Origin: Thermocatellispora tengchongensis
GTDB taxonomy: Bacteria; Actinomycetota; Actinomycetes; Streptosporangiales; Streptosporangiaceae
Assembly: GCF_014202315.1 (NCBI RefSeq)
Contig: NZ_JACHGN010000002.1
Span: forward strand, 93,480 to 157,479
Length of the DNA: 64,000 nucleotides
Direction of reading: 5' to 3'
Shown: positions 35,086-43,624 of the stretch, piece by piece
Numbering within the stretch: position 1 is the first letter of the stretch
Layout: each line of letters opens with the position of its first letter
Translations under genes and position numbers: made by a program
Notes under the pieces: generated by a model
Told to the model about the DNA's origin: nothing
Databases searched by the model: none
The model's input: only the letters and a program-made list of their open reading frames with translations

Positions 35086-35751
35086 GTGGTGGGGTGGGCG
35101 GTGGGGCTGGCGGTCGTGGTGGGGGTCGCGGCGGGGCGGTTGCAGCGGGAGTGCGTGGTCGCCGAGCGGTGGCGGGAGGCCGGGGTCGCGGGGCTGGGCG
35201 GGGCCGGAGGGCTGGGGTGGGGGCGGTTCTCGGCGGTCACGGTCCTCGGGCTCCTCGCCGTGGGGGTGGCGCTCGGCGGGCGGCCCGGGGAGGTCGTGGC
35301 GGCCGGGTGGCTGGTCGTGGTGGGGGTGCCGCTCGTGCTGATCGACGTGGGGCTGCTGCGGCTGCCCGATCCGCTGACCGGGCTGGCGTACGTGGGCGTG
35401 CTGGCGGCGCTGGGGGGCGCCGCCGTCGCGGCCGGGCGGTACGACGCGCTGGGGCGGGCGGCGCTGGCCGGGGTGGCGCTGGCGGGGTTCTATCTTGTGA
35501 TGTTCGTCATCAGCCCGGCGGGCGTCGGGCTGGGGGACGTGAAGCTGGCGGGCGCGCTGGGCACGGCCCTGGGCTGGTACGGGTGGGGGCAGGTCGCCGC
35601 GGGCACGTTCGCGGCGTACGCGCTGGCGGCCGCGTACGGGCTGGGGCTGATGGCGCTGCGCGGCGCGGGACGCAAGACGGAGCTGCCGTTCGGGCCGTTC
35701 ATGCTGCTCGGGGCGCTGGCGGTGATCTGCCACGCGGGCGCGGGCGGGTGA
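35086..35751 (+). CDS. A24 family prepilin peptidase-like membrane protein
   Basis: 221 residues from GTG 35086, about six membrane segments. The two aspartyl protease sites are present: VLIDVGLLRLPDPLT (first Asp) and VGLGDVKLAG (GxGD motif). It lacks the N-terminal Cys-rich methyltransferase domain, as usual for short actinobacterial forms. No pilin or secretion genes are nearby; in many actinomycetes this gene simply precedes aroC, as here (42-bp gap). Confidence 0.85.
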   Translation: MVGWAVGLAVVVGVAAGRLQRECVVAERWREAGVAGLGGAGGLGWGRFSAVTVLGLLAVGVALGGRPGEVVAAGWLVVVGVPLVLIDVGLLRLPDPLTGLAYVGVLAALGGAAVAAGRYDALGRAALAGVALAGFYLVMFVISPAGVGLGDVKLAGALGTALGWYGWGQVAAGTFAAYALAAAYGLGLMALRGAGRKTELPFGPFMLLGALAVICHAGAGG

Positions 35752-35793
35752 GCCGTGGCGGCGCCGCGCGAGTGACATGGAACAATTGATTTC

Positions 35794-36999
35794 ATGTTGC
35801 GCTGGTTGACCGCAGGGGAGTCACACGGCCCCGAACTCGTCGCGATCCTGGAAGGCCTGCCCGCCGGGGTGGAGGTGACCACCGCCGACATCGCCGAGGC
35901 GCTGCGGCGGCGCCGGCTCGGCTATGGCCGGGGCGCGCGGATGAAGTTCGAGCAGGACGTGGTGACCATCGTCGGAGGGGTGCGCCACGGCCGCACGCTG
36001 GGCAGCCCCGTCGCCGTGCGCGTCGCCAACAGCGAGTGGCCCAAGTGGGAGACCGTCATGGCGGCCGACCCCGTCGATCCCGAGGTGCTGGAGGGGCAGG
36101 CGCGCAACGCGCCGCTCTCGCGCCCGCGTCCGGGGCACGCCGACCTGTCCGGCATGCAGAAGTACGGCTTCGACGACGCCCGCCCGGTGCTCGACCGGGC
36201 CAGCGCGCGCGAGACCGCCGCCCGGGTGGCGCTCGGCCGGGTCGCGACCGCGTTCCTGAAGCAGGCGCTGGGTGTGGACATCGTCAGCCACGTGGTGTCG
36301 ATCGGCCGGGCCCAGGCCCCCGAGGGCGTCATCCCCGGTCCGGGCGACCTGGCCGCGGTCGATGAGGACCCGGTGCGCTGCTACGACCCCGACGCCAGCG
36401 CCGCGATGGTCAACGAGATCGAGACCGCCCGCAAGGAGGGCGACACGCTCGGCGGCGTCGTCGAGGTGGTGGCCTACGGCCTGCCGCCGGGCCTGGGCAG
36501 CTACGTGCACTGGGACCGGCGCCTCGACTCCCGCCTGGCGGGCGCGCTGATGGGCATCCAGGCGATCAAGGGCGTCGAGGTCGGCGACGGCTTCGAGACC
36601 GCCCGGCGCCGCGGCTCCCACGCCCACGACGAGATCGTCGGTGAGCCGGGCGGCGTGCGCCGGGTCACCAACCGCGCCGGCGGCATCGAGGGCGGCATGA
36701 CCAACGGCGAGCCGCTGCGGGTGCGCGCGGCCATGAAGCCGATCTCCACCGTGCCGCGCGCGCTGTCCACGGTGGACGTCCGCACCGGCGAGCCCGCCAA
36801 GGCCATCAACCAGCGCTCCGACGTGTGCTCCGTCCCGGCGGCCGGCGTCGTCGCCGAGGCGATGGTCGCGCTGGTGCTCGCCGACGCCGCGGTGGAGAAG
36901 TTCGGCGGCGACTCCGTCGAGGAGGTCGCGCGCAACCTGAGCGGCTATCTTTCCTCCATGCTCAAGCCACCACACCCGCAGTCGGCGGTGACCACATGA
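35794..36999 (+). CDS. aroC: Chorismate synthase
   Basis: 401 residues. FMN-dependent conversion of EPSP to chorismate, the last shikimate step. Signatures: [60 protein letters not shown] and [22 protein letters not shown]. First of an aroC-aroK-aroB-aroQ run; its stop overlaps aroK by 4 bp. Confidence 0.97.
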   Translation: MLRWLTAGESHGPELVAILEGLPAGVEVTTADIAEALRRRRLGYGRGARMKFEQDVVTIVGGVRHGRTLGSPVAVRVANSEWPKWETVMAADPVDPEVLEGQARNAPLSRPRPGHADLSGMQKYGFDDARPVLDRASARETAARVALGRVATAFLKQALGVDIVSHVVSIGRAQAPEGVIPGPGDLAAVDEDPVRCYDPDASAAMVNEIETARKEGDTLGGVVEVVAYGLPPGLGSYVHWDRRLDSRLAGALMGIQAIKGVEVGDGFETARRRGSHAHDEIVGEPGGVRRVTNRAGGIEGGMTNGEPLRVRAAMKPISTVPRALSTVDVRTGEPAKAINQRSDVCSVPAAGVVAEAMVALVLADAAVEKFGGDSVEEVARNLSGYLSSMLKPPHPQSAVTT

Positions 37000-37496
37000 T
37001 CCACGCCGTGCTCATCGGGCCGCCCGGCGCGGGCAAGTCCACCGTCGGCCGCCTGCTCGCCGACCGGCTCGGGGTCGGCTACCGCGACACCGACGACGAC
37101 GTGGAGGCCGTCGCGGGCAAGCCCGTCGGCGACATCTTCGTCGAGGACGGCGAGGAGCGCTTCCGCGAACTGGAGGCCGAGGCGGTGCGCCGGGCGCTGG
37201 CGAGCCACGACGGCGTGCTGTCGCTGGGCGGCGGCGCCGTGCTGAAGGAGGAGACCCGGCGCCTGCTCGGCGGCCACCCGGTGGTGTACCTGGAGGTGAG
37301 CCTGGCCCAGGCGGTGCAGCGGGTCGGCCTGGCCTCGGCCCGGCCGCTGCTGGTGCTCAACCCGCGCAGCAGGTTGAAGAAGCTGCTCGACGAGCGCCGC
37401 CCGGTCTACGAGGCGCTGGCCAAGCTGACCGTCAAGACCGACGACCGCGAGCCCGACGACATCGCCGAGGAGATCGCGGGGGTGTTCGGCCGGTGA
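36996..37496 (+). CDS. aroK: Shikimate kinase
   Basis: 166 residues with P-loop [10 protein letters not shown] (residues 7-16), [12 protein letters not shown], and the substrate-binding LSLGGGAVL and [13 protein letters not shown] lid region. Phosphorylates shikimate with ATP. ATGA overlap with aroC and GTGA overlap with aroB show tight translational coupling. Confidence 0.96.
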   Translation: MIHAVLIGPPGAGKSTVGRLLADRLGVGYRDTDDDVEAVAGKPVGDIFVEDGEERFRELEAEAVRRALASHDGVLSLGGGAVLKEETRRLLGGHPVVYLEVSLAQAVQRVGLASARPLLVLNPRSRLKKLLDERRPVYEALAKLTVKTDDREPDDIAEEIAGVFGR

Positions 37497-38569
37497 CCGT
37501 CACCCGCATCCCGGTCAAGGGCGAGCGGCCGTACGACGTCGTGGTCGGCACCGGCGTGCTCGGCGAGCTGCCGTCGCTGCTCGGCGAGGGCGTGCGCACG
37601 GTCGCGGTGGTGCACCCCGAGAGCCTGCCCGAGATCGCCCGCCCCGTGTGCGGCCCCGTCGAGCGGGCCGGGTTCCAGGTCGTCGCGCTGCCGGTGCCCG
37701 ACGGCGAGCGCGCCAAGACCGCCGAGGTCGCGGCGGGCCTGTGGTCGCAGTTCGGCCGCCACGGCATGACCAGGTCCGACGCCGTGGTGGGCGTCGGCGG
37801 CGGCGCCACCACCGACCTGGCCGGGTTCGTGGCCGCCACATGGCTGCGCGGCGTCAAGGTGGTGCAGGTCCCGACCACGCTGCTGGCCATGGTCGACGCG
37901 GCGGTGGGCGGCAAGACCGGCATCAACACCCCCGAGGGCAAGAACCTCGTCGGGTCCTTCCACCCGCCGGCGGGCGTGCTGTGCGACCTGGCCACGCTGG
38001 TCTCGGTGCCGCGCGACGACTACGTCGGCGGGCTGGCCGAGGTGATCAAGGGCGGGTTCATCGCCGACCCGGCGATCCTGACCCTGATCGAGGACGACCC
38101 GCAGGGCGCGCGCACCCCCGAGGGCCGGCACACCCGCGAGCTGATCGAGCGCAAGATCCAGGTCAAGGCCGACGTCGTGGGGGCCGACCTGCGCGAGTCG
38201 GGGCTGCGCGAGATCCTCAACTACGGCCACACGCTGGGCCACGCGATCGAGCGGGTGGAGGACTACACGATCCGCCACGGCGAGGCGGTCGCGATCGGCA
38301 TGGTGTTCGCCGCGGAGCTGTCGCGGCTGTCGGGCCGGATCGGCGCCGACCTCGTGGATCGTACGCGGTCGATCCTGACCTCGGTCGGGCTGCCCACGGC
38401 GTACCGGGCGGAGGCGTGGCCGGCGCTGCGCGACCACATGCGGCTGGACAAGAAGAACCGCGGCGCCAGGCAGCGGTTCGTGGTGCTCGACGGCCTGGCC
38501 GAGGTGGGCAGGCTGGAGGACCCGCCGGAGGAGCTGCTGGAGGCCGCGTACGCGGAGGTGTCCAGGTGA
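37493..38569 (+). CDS. aroB: 3-dehydroquinate synthase
   Basis: 358 residues from GTG 37493. NAD- and metal-dependent cyclisation of DAHP to dehydroquinate. Motifs: VVGVGGGATTDLAGFVAATWLRGV, PTTLLAMVDAAVGGKTGIN, GGLAEVIKGGFI, and LNYGHTLGHAIE with metal-binding His. Third gene of the aro operon. Confidence 0.97.
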   Translation: MTVTRIPVKGERPYDVVVGTGVLGELPSLLGEGVRTVAVVHPESLPEIARPVCGPVERAGFQVVALPVPDGERAKTAEVAAGLWSQFGRHGMTRSDAVVGVGGGATTDLAGFVAATWLRGVKVVQVPTTLLAMVDAAVGGKTGINTPEGKNLVGSFHPPAGVLCDLATLVSVPRDDYVGGLAEVIKGGFIADPAILTLIEDDPQGARTPEGRHTRELIERKIQVKADVVGADLRESGLREILNYGHTLGHAIERVEDYTIRHGEAVAIGMVFAAELSRLSGRIGADLVDRTRSILTSVGLPTAYRAEAWPALRDHMRLDKKNRGARQRFVVLDGLAEVGRLEDPPEELLEAAYAEVSR

Positions 38570-38609
38570 TGATCGAGGCAGTGGCGGCGCGGCTGGAAGG
38601 GCGGCGGGC

Positions 38610-39053
38610 GTGAGGCAGGTGTACGTACTCAACGGGCCCAACCTGGGGCGGCTCGGCACCCGCGAGCCCGACGTCTACGGGGCCGAGACCTTCGCCGACC
38701 TGGCGGCGCTGTGCCGCGACGCCGGCCGCGAGCTGGGCCTGTCGGTGGACGTGCGGCAGACCGACGACGAGGCCGAGCTGATCGGCTGGCTGCACGAGGC
38801 CGCCGACGGCAAGATCCCGGTGGTGCTCAACCCGGCGGCGTTCACCCACTACTCCTACGCCGTGCGCGACGCCATCGCCATGCGCACCGCCCCGCTGGTC
38901 GAGGTGCACATCTCCAACCCGGCCGCGCGCGAGGAGTTCCGGCACACCTCCGTGGTCGCGGCGGTCGCGACGGGCACGATCGCCGGCTTCGGCCTGCACT
39001 CGTACGTGCTGGCGCTCCAGGCCATCGCGTCCCTGGAGGTCGCGGGGGCGTGA
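38610..39053 (+). CDS. aroQ: Type II 3-dehydroquinate dehydratase
   Basis: 147 residues from GTG 38610. QVYVLNGPNLGRLGTREPDVYG, VDVRQTDDEAELIGWLHEA, LNPAAFTHYSYAVRDAI and VEVHISNPAAREEFRHTS are the type II signatures (catalytic Tyr in the first, His in the last). Removes water from dehydroquinate. A 40-bp gap separates it from aroB; GTGA overlaps the next gene. Confidence 0.96.
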   Translation: MRQVYVLNGPNLGRLGTREPDVYGAETFADLAALCRDAGRELGLSVDVRQTDDEAELIGWLHEAADGKIPVVLNPAAFTHYSYAVRDAIAMRTAPLVEVHISNPAAREEFRHTSVVAAVATGTIAGFGLHSYVLALQAIASLEVAGA

Positions 39054-39829
39054 GCGCCACCTCCAACGGGCGTGCCCGCGCCTCCTTCGTCGCGGTCGGC
39101 GACAGCTTCACCGAGGGCCTGAACGACCCCGGCCCCGACGGCGGGTTCCGGGGCTGGGCCGACCGCGTGGCGGAGCGCCTGGCCCTGGACGAGCCCGGCT
39201 TCCGCTACGCCAACCTGGCGGTGCGCGGCAAGCTGCTGGAGCAGGTCGTCACCGACCAGGTGCCCGTGGCCGTGGCGATGCGGCCCGACCTGGTCAGCTT
39301 CTGCGCCGGCGCCAACGACCTGCTGCGGCCGGGCGCCGACCCCGACCGGATGGCCAAGACCTTCGCCCGCGCCGTGCGCGAGCTGCGCGCCACGGGCGCC
39401 GAGGTGCTGCTGTTCACCGGCGTCGATCCGCGTGACACGCCGATCATGCGCCGCGCCCGCGGCCGGTTCGCGATCTTCTACCTGCACGTGCGCAGTATCG
39501 CCGACCTGTACGGCTGCCGCCTGGTGGACCTGTGGTCCATGCAGGGCCTGCGCGACTGGCGGGCCTGGAGCGAGGACCGGCTGCACATGAACGAGGAGGG
39601 CCACCGGCTCGTGGCGGCCCGGGTGCTGGACGTGCTCGGCGTGCCCGGCGGCGGCTCCTGGCGCAAGGAGTGGCCGCCGCGCCCGGTGGTCGCGCCCCGG
39701 GACCGGCGCGCCGAGGACGCCCGGTGGATGCGCGAGCACCTGCTGCCGTGGGTGGGCCGCCGGATCAGGGGCACCTCCTCCGGCGACACGATCACGCCCA
39801 AGCGGCCGGAGCTGGCGCCGTACGAGTGA
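39050..39829 (+). CDS. SGNH/GDSL-type hydrolase, no signal peptide
   Basis: 259 residues. Block I FVAVGDSFTEGLND with nucleophile Ser19, ANLAVRGKLL (block II Gly), CAGANDLLRP (block III Asn), and block V EDRLHMNEEGHRLVA with catalytic Asp and His. An esterase or lipase-like enzyme, cytoplasmic by sequence. GTG 39050 overlaps the aroQ stop. Its place at the end of the aro operon is not an established functional link. The C-terminal 60 residues are basic. Confidence 0.9.
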   Translation: MSATSNGRARASFVAVGDSFTEGLNDPGPDGGFRGWADRVAERLALDEPGFRYANLAVRGKLLEQVVTDQVPVAVAMRPDLVSFCAGANDLLRPGADPDRMAKTFARAVRELRATGAEVLLFTGVDPRDTPIMRRARGRFAIFYLHVRSIADLYGCRLVDLWSMQGLRDWRAWSEDRLHMNEEGHRLVAARVLDVLGVPGGGSWRKEWPPRPVVAPRDRRAEDARWMREHLLPWVGRRIRGTSSGDTITPKRPELAPYE

Positions 39830-39845
39830 TCCGGCGACCTGTGCG

Positions 39846-39884
39846 GGTGATCAGCCGGGGTGATCGGCCGGGGTGATCAGCCTC
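39846..39884. repeat. 13-bp tandem repeat, 3 copies, at convergent gene ends
   Basis: GGTGATCAGCCGG, GGTGATCGGCCGG and GGTGATCAGCCTC follow one another between the SGNH hydrolase and the dinG-like gene, running into the last codons of the latter. Confidence 0.85.
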
Positions 39885-41955
39885 CGGCGGCGGTGAGGCG
39901 CTTCAGGGCGGCGCGGACCATGCCGGGGTCGGTCGTGGTCCAGAACGGCGGGAGCGAGGCGCGCAGGAACCCGGCGTAGCGGGCGGTGGCCAGGCGCGGG
40001 TCGAGCACCGCGACCACGCCCTTGTCGGTCTGCGCGCGCAGCAGCCGGCCCGCGCCCTGGGCGAGCAGCAGCGCGGCGTGGGTGGCCGCCACGGCCATGA
40101 ACCCGTTGCCGCCCTTGGCCATCACGTGCCGCTGCCGGGCCGAGGCGAGCGGGTCGTCGGGGCGCGGGAAGGGGATGCGGTCGATGATCACCAGGCGCAG
40201 CGACGGGCCGGGCACGTCCACGCCCTGCCACAGCGACAGGGTGCCGAACAGGCAGGTGGGCTCGTCCTCGGCGAACTGCTTGACGAGCAGCATCGTGGAG
40301 TCGTCGCCCTGGCACAGCAGCGGCACGTCCAGGCGGTCGCGCAGGGCCTCGGTGGCCGCCTTGGCGGCGCGCATGGAGGAGAACAGCCCGAGGGTGCGCC
40401 CGCCCGCCGCCTCGATCAGCTCGGCGATCTCGTCGAGGTAGGCGTCCTGGAGGCCGTCGCGGCCGGGCGGGGGCAGGTGCTTGGCGACGTACAGGATGCC
40501 GCTGCGGGGATGGTCGAACGGCGAGCCGACGTCCAGGCCGGTCCACTCGGACGCGTCGTCCGACCCGCTCCGGCCCAGGCCCCACTGCGCGGCCAGGCCG
40601 TCGAAGGTGCCGCCGAGCGCCAGCGTGGCCGAGGTGAGCACCACGGTCCGGTTGCCGAACAGCTTCTCGCGCAGCATGCCCGCGACCGTCAGCGGGGCGA
40701 TGCGCAGCGTCGGCGGGAACCTGCCGCCGCCCTCGTCCAGCCACACCACCTCGGCGCGGTCCACCTCCTCGGCGTGCCCGTACGCGTCGAGCATCCGCTG
40801 GGCGGTGTCGTGCACCTCGTCCAGCGCGGTGAAGGCGGCCTTGCGGGCGCCCGCGGCCTCGGCGTCGTCCTTGCCGGTGCCGCGCGGGCCGAGGGCGGTG
40901 ATGCACGCGCGGGCGGCGTCGCGTACCAGGGCGAGGGTCTGGCCCAGCACCGGGGGCAGGTCGTCCACGCGCCCCGGGGGCGCGGCGGCGAGCAGGGCCT
41001 TGAGGTCCTCGGCGGCCTCCTGCAGCCGGTCGGCGACCTGCTGCTCGATGAGCCGGCCCACCCGGCGCACGGCCAGGCTGACCGTGGCCTCGGACAGCTC
41101 GCCGGTGACCACGGAGGTGACCCGGTCCACCAGCTCGTGCGCCTCGTCCACGACGACCACGTCGTGCTCGGGCAGCAGCTCGAAGTCCTCCATCGTGTCG
41201 ATGGCGAGCAGGGAGTGGTTGGTCACCACGATGTCGGCCTCGCCGGCCCGCGCGCGGGCCAGCTCGGCGAAGCACTCGGCGCCGCTCGGGCACTTCTGCG
41301 CGCCCAGGCACTCTCTGGCGCTGACCGAGAACTGCCGCCAGGCGTTGTCGTTGACCCCCGGCACCAGCTCGTCGCGGTCGCCGGTCTCGGTTTCCTCGGC
41401 CCACTCCTGGATGCGCTGCACCATGCGCCCGGTCGCGCTGACCTCGCGCGGGTCGAAGAGCTGGTCCTGCTCCTCCTCCGGCCACGACGCGGTCATCTTG
41501 TAGCGGCACAGGTAGTTCCTGCGGCCCTTGAGAATCGCGAACGTCGGCGGGTGGGGCAGCTCGGGGGCCAGCGCCTCCGCCAGGCGGGGCAGGTCGCGGT
41601 CCACGAGCTGGCGCTGCAGCGCGATCGTGGCGGTGGAGACCACCACGGCCGAGCCCGACAGCATCGCGTGCCGGATCGAGGGCACCAGGTACGCCAGCGA
41701 CTTGCCGGTGCCCGTGCCGGCCTGCACGGCGACGTGCTCCTCGCGGTCGATCGCGTCCTGGACGGCCCGCGCCATCCGCACCTGGCCGGGCCGCTCGCTG
41801 CCGCCCAGCGCGTTCACGGCGGCGCCGAGCAGCTTCTCCACAGGAGGCAGGAGCTCGGCGCCCTTCGCCTTCCTCGCGCGGGGGGAACGCTCGCGTCCGG
41901 TGGACGGGGCGGCGGTGCGGCTGGGGTCGATGGTGGCGTCCGGCACGGCAGTCAA
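39877..41955 (-). CDS. DinG/Rad3-type ATP-dependent DNA helicase
   Basis: 692 residues. Superfamily 2 XPD/DinG-like helicase: Walker A AGTGTGKS (79-86), DEAH box (270-273), four cysteines for an Fe-S cluster (Cys150, 216, 222, 228), SATLALGG, and the C-terminal QGVDVPGPSLRLVIIDRIPFPRPDDP and AQGAGRLLRAQTDKGVVAVLDPR motifs. It unwinds DNA 5'-3' in repair. Monocistronic, convergent with the SGNH gene. Confidence 0.92.
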   Translation of the reverse strand: MTAVPDATIDPSRTAAPSTGRERSPRARKAKGAELLPPVEKLLGAAVNALGGSERPGQVRMARAVQDAIDREEHVAVQAGTGTGKSLAYLVPSIRHAMLSGSAVVVSTATIALQRQLVDRDLPRLAEALAPELPHPPTFAILKGRRNYLCRYKMTASWPEEEQDQLFDPREVSATGRMVQRIQEWAEETETGDRDELVPGVNDNAWRQFSVSARECLGAQKCPSGAECFAELARARAGEADIVVTNHSLLAIDTMEDFELLPEHDVVVVDEAHELVDRVTSVVTGELSEATVSLAVRRVGRLIEQQVADRLQEAAEDLKALLAAAPPGRVDDLPPVLGQTLALVRDAARACITALGPRGTGKDDAEAAGARKAAFTALDEVHDTAQRMLDAYGHAEEVDRAEVVWLDEGGGRFPPTLRIAPLTVAGMLREKLFGNRTVVLTSATLALGGTFDGLAAQWGLGRSGSDDASEWTGLDVGSPFDHPRSGILYVAKHLPPPGRDGLQDAYLDEIAELIEAAGGRTLGLFSSMRAAKAATEALRDRLDVPLLCQGDDSTMLLVKQFAEDEPTCLFGTLSLWQGVDVPGPSLRLVIIDRIPFPRPDDPLASARQRHVMAKGGNGFMAVAATHAALLLAQGAGRLLRAQTDKGVVAVLDPRLATARYAGFLRASLPPFWTTTDPGMVRAALKRLTAAGG

Positions 41956-42237
41956 CGCTACCCGCTCGGACGGACAGTCGCGCCGATACGCGCCCCCCGC
42001 GCCCCGGCGGGGGGTGTCCGGACGGTGTCCGGGCAGTGACCGGCTGGACGCATCCCGGCATTCCCGGAGCCGGACGGGACGCCGCGTGGCAGACTGGCAC
42101 CAGCCCGAGCGGCTCTCCCCGATGATCGAAGACGATCTGCCATCGGTGATGGGTGGGGGTCAGAGATAGGGACGAAAGGGCTGGTTCGGTAGGGTTCTCC
42201 GGGGTCGAGTGGACGAATAAAGGCTGGTAACTGCACT

Positions 42238-43503
42238 ATGTCTGCCATGTCGGAAGTTGTCCCATTGCCGTCGTTCGGTGAGGTGTTCTTCGATTCCCGA
42301 GGTCAGGACCGGGTCCTCCGGGTCACCTGGCACGAGGGGACCTTGGTGCTGAGCCTGTGGCGCGGCGAGATGTGCACCGCCAGCTTCCGCATGCCGCTGG
42401 AGGACGTCGGACGCCTGCTCGACACGCTCGACGACGGCTACGCCGAGGCCGGGGGCGACGAGCTCGTCCAGTCGGGCCAGCACGTCGTCTACCCGCAGGC
42501 CGACGGCGGCCAGCCCGCCGACTACCAGCCGGCCGCCGACTACCAGCAGCCCGCGGCCGACTACCAGGGCGACTACCCCGAGACCGGCCACTACGCCCGC
42601 CCGCCGCAGCGCGACTACCAGGGCGACTACCCGCCGGGCGACTACGCGGCCGACTACCAGGCCCAGGACTACCAGGGCGCCGACTACCAGAACACCGACT
42701 ACCAGAACACCGACTACCAGGGCGCGCCCGACTACCAGACCGCTTCCGACTACCAGAGTGCGCCCGACTACCAGGGCGGCCCCGAGTACCGGGGCGGCGA
42801 GTACCAGCCCGCCGACTACCAGCCCGCCGACTACCAGCCCGCCGACTACGGTCCGGGCGCCGACTACCACCAGCCCGGCGGCCACTACGGCGAGCCCGAG
42901 CGTCCCCTGCCCCCGCAGGAGGAGCGCCCGGCCGCGGCCCTGGGCCCCAACGACGTCCTCGTCGCCCGGGGCACGCCGCCCACCGACAAGCTCGTGGCGG
43001 GCCACTCCACCGCCCCCGACGCGGCCGTCCCGCGCGAGAACATGATCGTGGGCGACTCCCTCCCGTACGGCCAGCCCCCGCACCAGCCGTCACACCACGG
43101 CACCGACCCCGGCTACCCGATGCCCGCCGGCGACCCGTACGGCCCGCCTCAGGACGCGTACGGCACCTCGCCGTCCGTCCGTCCCCCGGCCGGCCCCCGC
43201 TCCCAGAGCGGCGGCCCGCCCACCGACCCGTACGGCTTCCCGGCCGACGAGGTGGACCAGCACGACCCGTACGCGCAGGGGCGCACCTACGGCAGGCAGG
43301 TGCCCCATCCCGACCCGTACGGCACCCCGTCCTACCCGGACGACCGCCCCGCCTACGGCGACCCGCAGCCGGGCCGCGGCGCCCCCGTGGACCCCGCCGA
43401 CCCGCTCGGCCTAGGCCAGGGCATGTACGCGACCGGCGAGCGCCTGCGCCCCGAGCACGGCCGCCCCGGCCACGACGACCGGGACTCCCGCACCGACTGG
43501 TGA
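42238..43503 (+). CDS. DYQ-repeat, Tyr/Gln/Pro-rich disordered protein
   Basis: 421 residues from ATG 42238 (ATG 42250 alternative). The N-terminal ~80 residues are a small folded domain (VVPLPSFGEVFFDSRGQDRVLRVTWHEG, FRMPLEDVGRLLDTLDDGY). Residues ~92-215 contain 14 DYQ triplets plus DYP, DYA, DYG, EYQ and EYR variants. The rest is Pro/Gly/Asp/Tyr-rich, ending DRDSRTDW. No signal or membrane segment. The composition resembles low-complexity regions that self-associate, but that is inference. The N-terminal domain seems related to short actinomycete hypotheticals; function unknown. Confidence 0.75.
   Translation: MSAMSEVVPLPSFGEVFFDSRGQDRVLRVTWHEGTLVLSLWRGEMCTASFRMPLEDVGRLLDTLDDGYAEAGGDELVQSGQHVVYPQADGGQPADYQPAADYQQPAADYQGDYPETGHYARPPQRDYQGDYPPGDYAADYQAQDYQGADYQNTDYQNTDYQGAPDYQTASDYQSAPDYQGGPEYRGGEYQPADYQPADYQPADYGPGADYHQPGGHYGEPERPLPPQEERPAAALGPNDVLVARGTPPTDKLVAGHSTAPDAAVPRENMIVGDSLPYGQPPHQPSHHGTDPGYPMPAGDPYGPPQDAYGTSPSVRPPAGPRSQSGGPPTDPYGFPADEVDQHDPYAQGRTYGRQVPHPDPYGTPSYPDDRPAYGDPQPGRGAPVDPADPLGLGQGMYATGERLRPEHGRPGHDDRDSRTDW
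42511..42870 (+). repeat. DYQ-coding low-complexity repeat tract
   Basis: GACTACCAG (DYQ codons) recurs 14 times with 6-30 bp between copies, including exact runs such as CCCGCCGACTACCAG three times in a row (15-bp period) and AACACCGACTACCAG twice. Confidence 0.9.
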
Positions 43504-43624
43504 CCCCGGCCCGGGCCCGCGGGCGCCCGCCCGTACGGTGGCCGCGCCCGGGGCGCGCACCGCCGGGCGCGACCTCGCGGGCGATGGCCTTACGCTGGGG
43601 CCGACCGTGGGATTGGGGGGCGGC

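Noticed and set aside
38566-38613. Mini-gene between aroB and aroQ
   Set aside because: A 15-codon frame without ribosome site; shorter than anything supportable and not seen as a known element.
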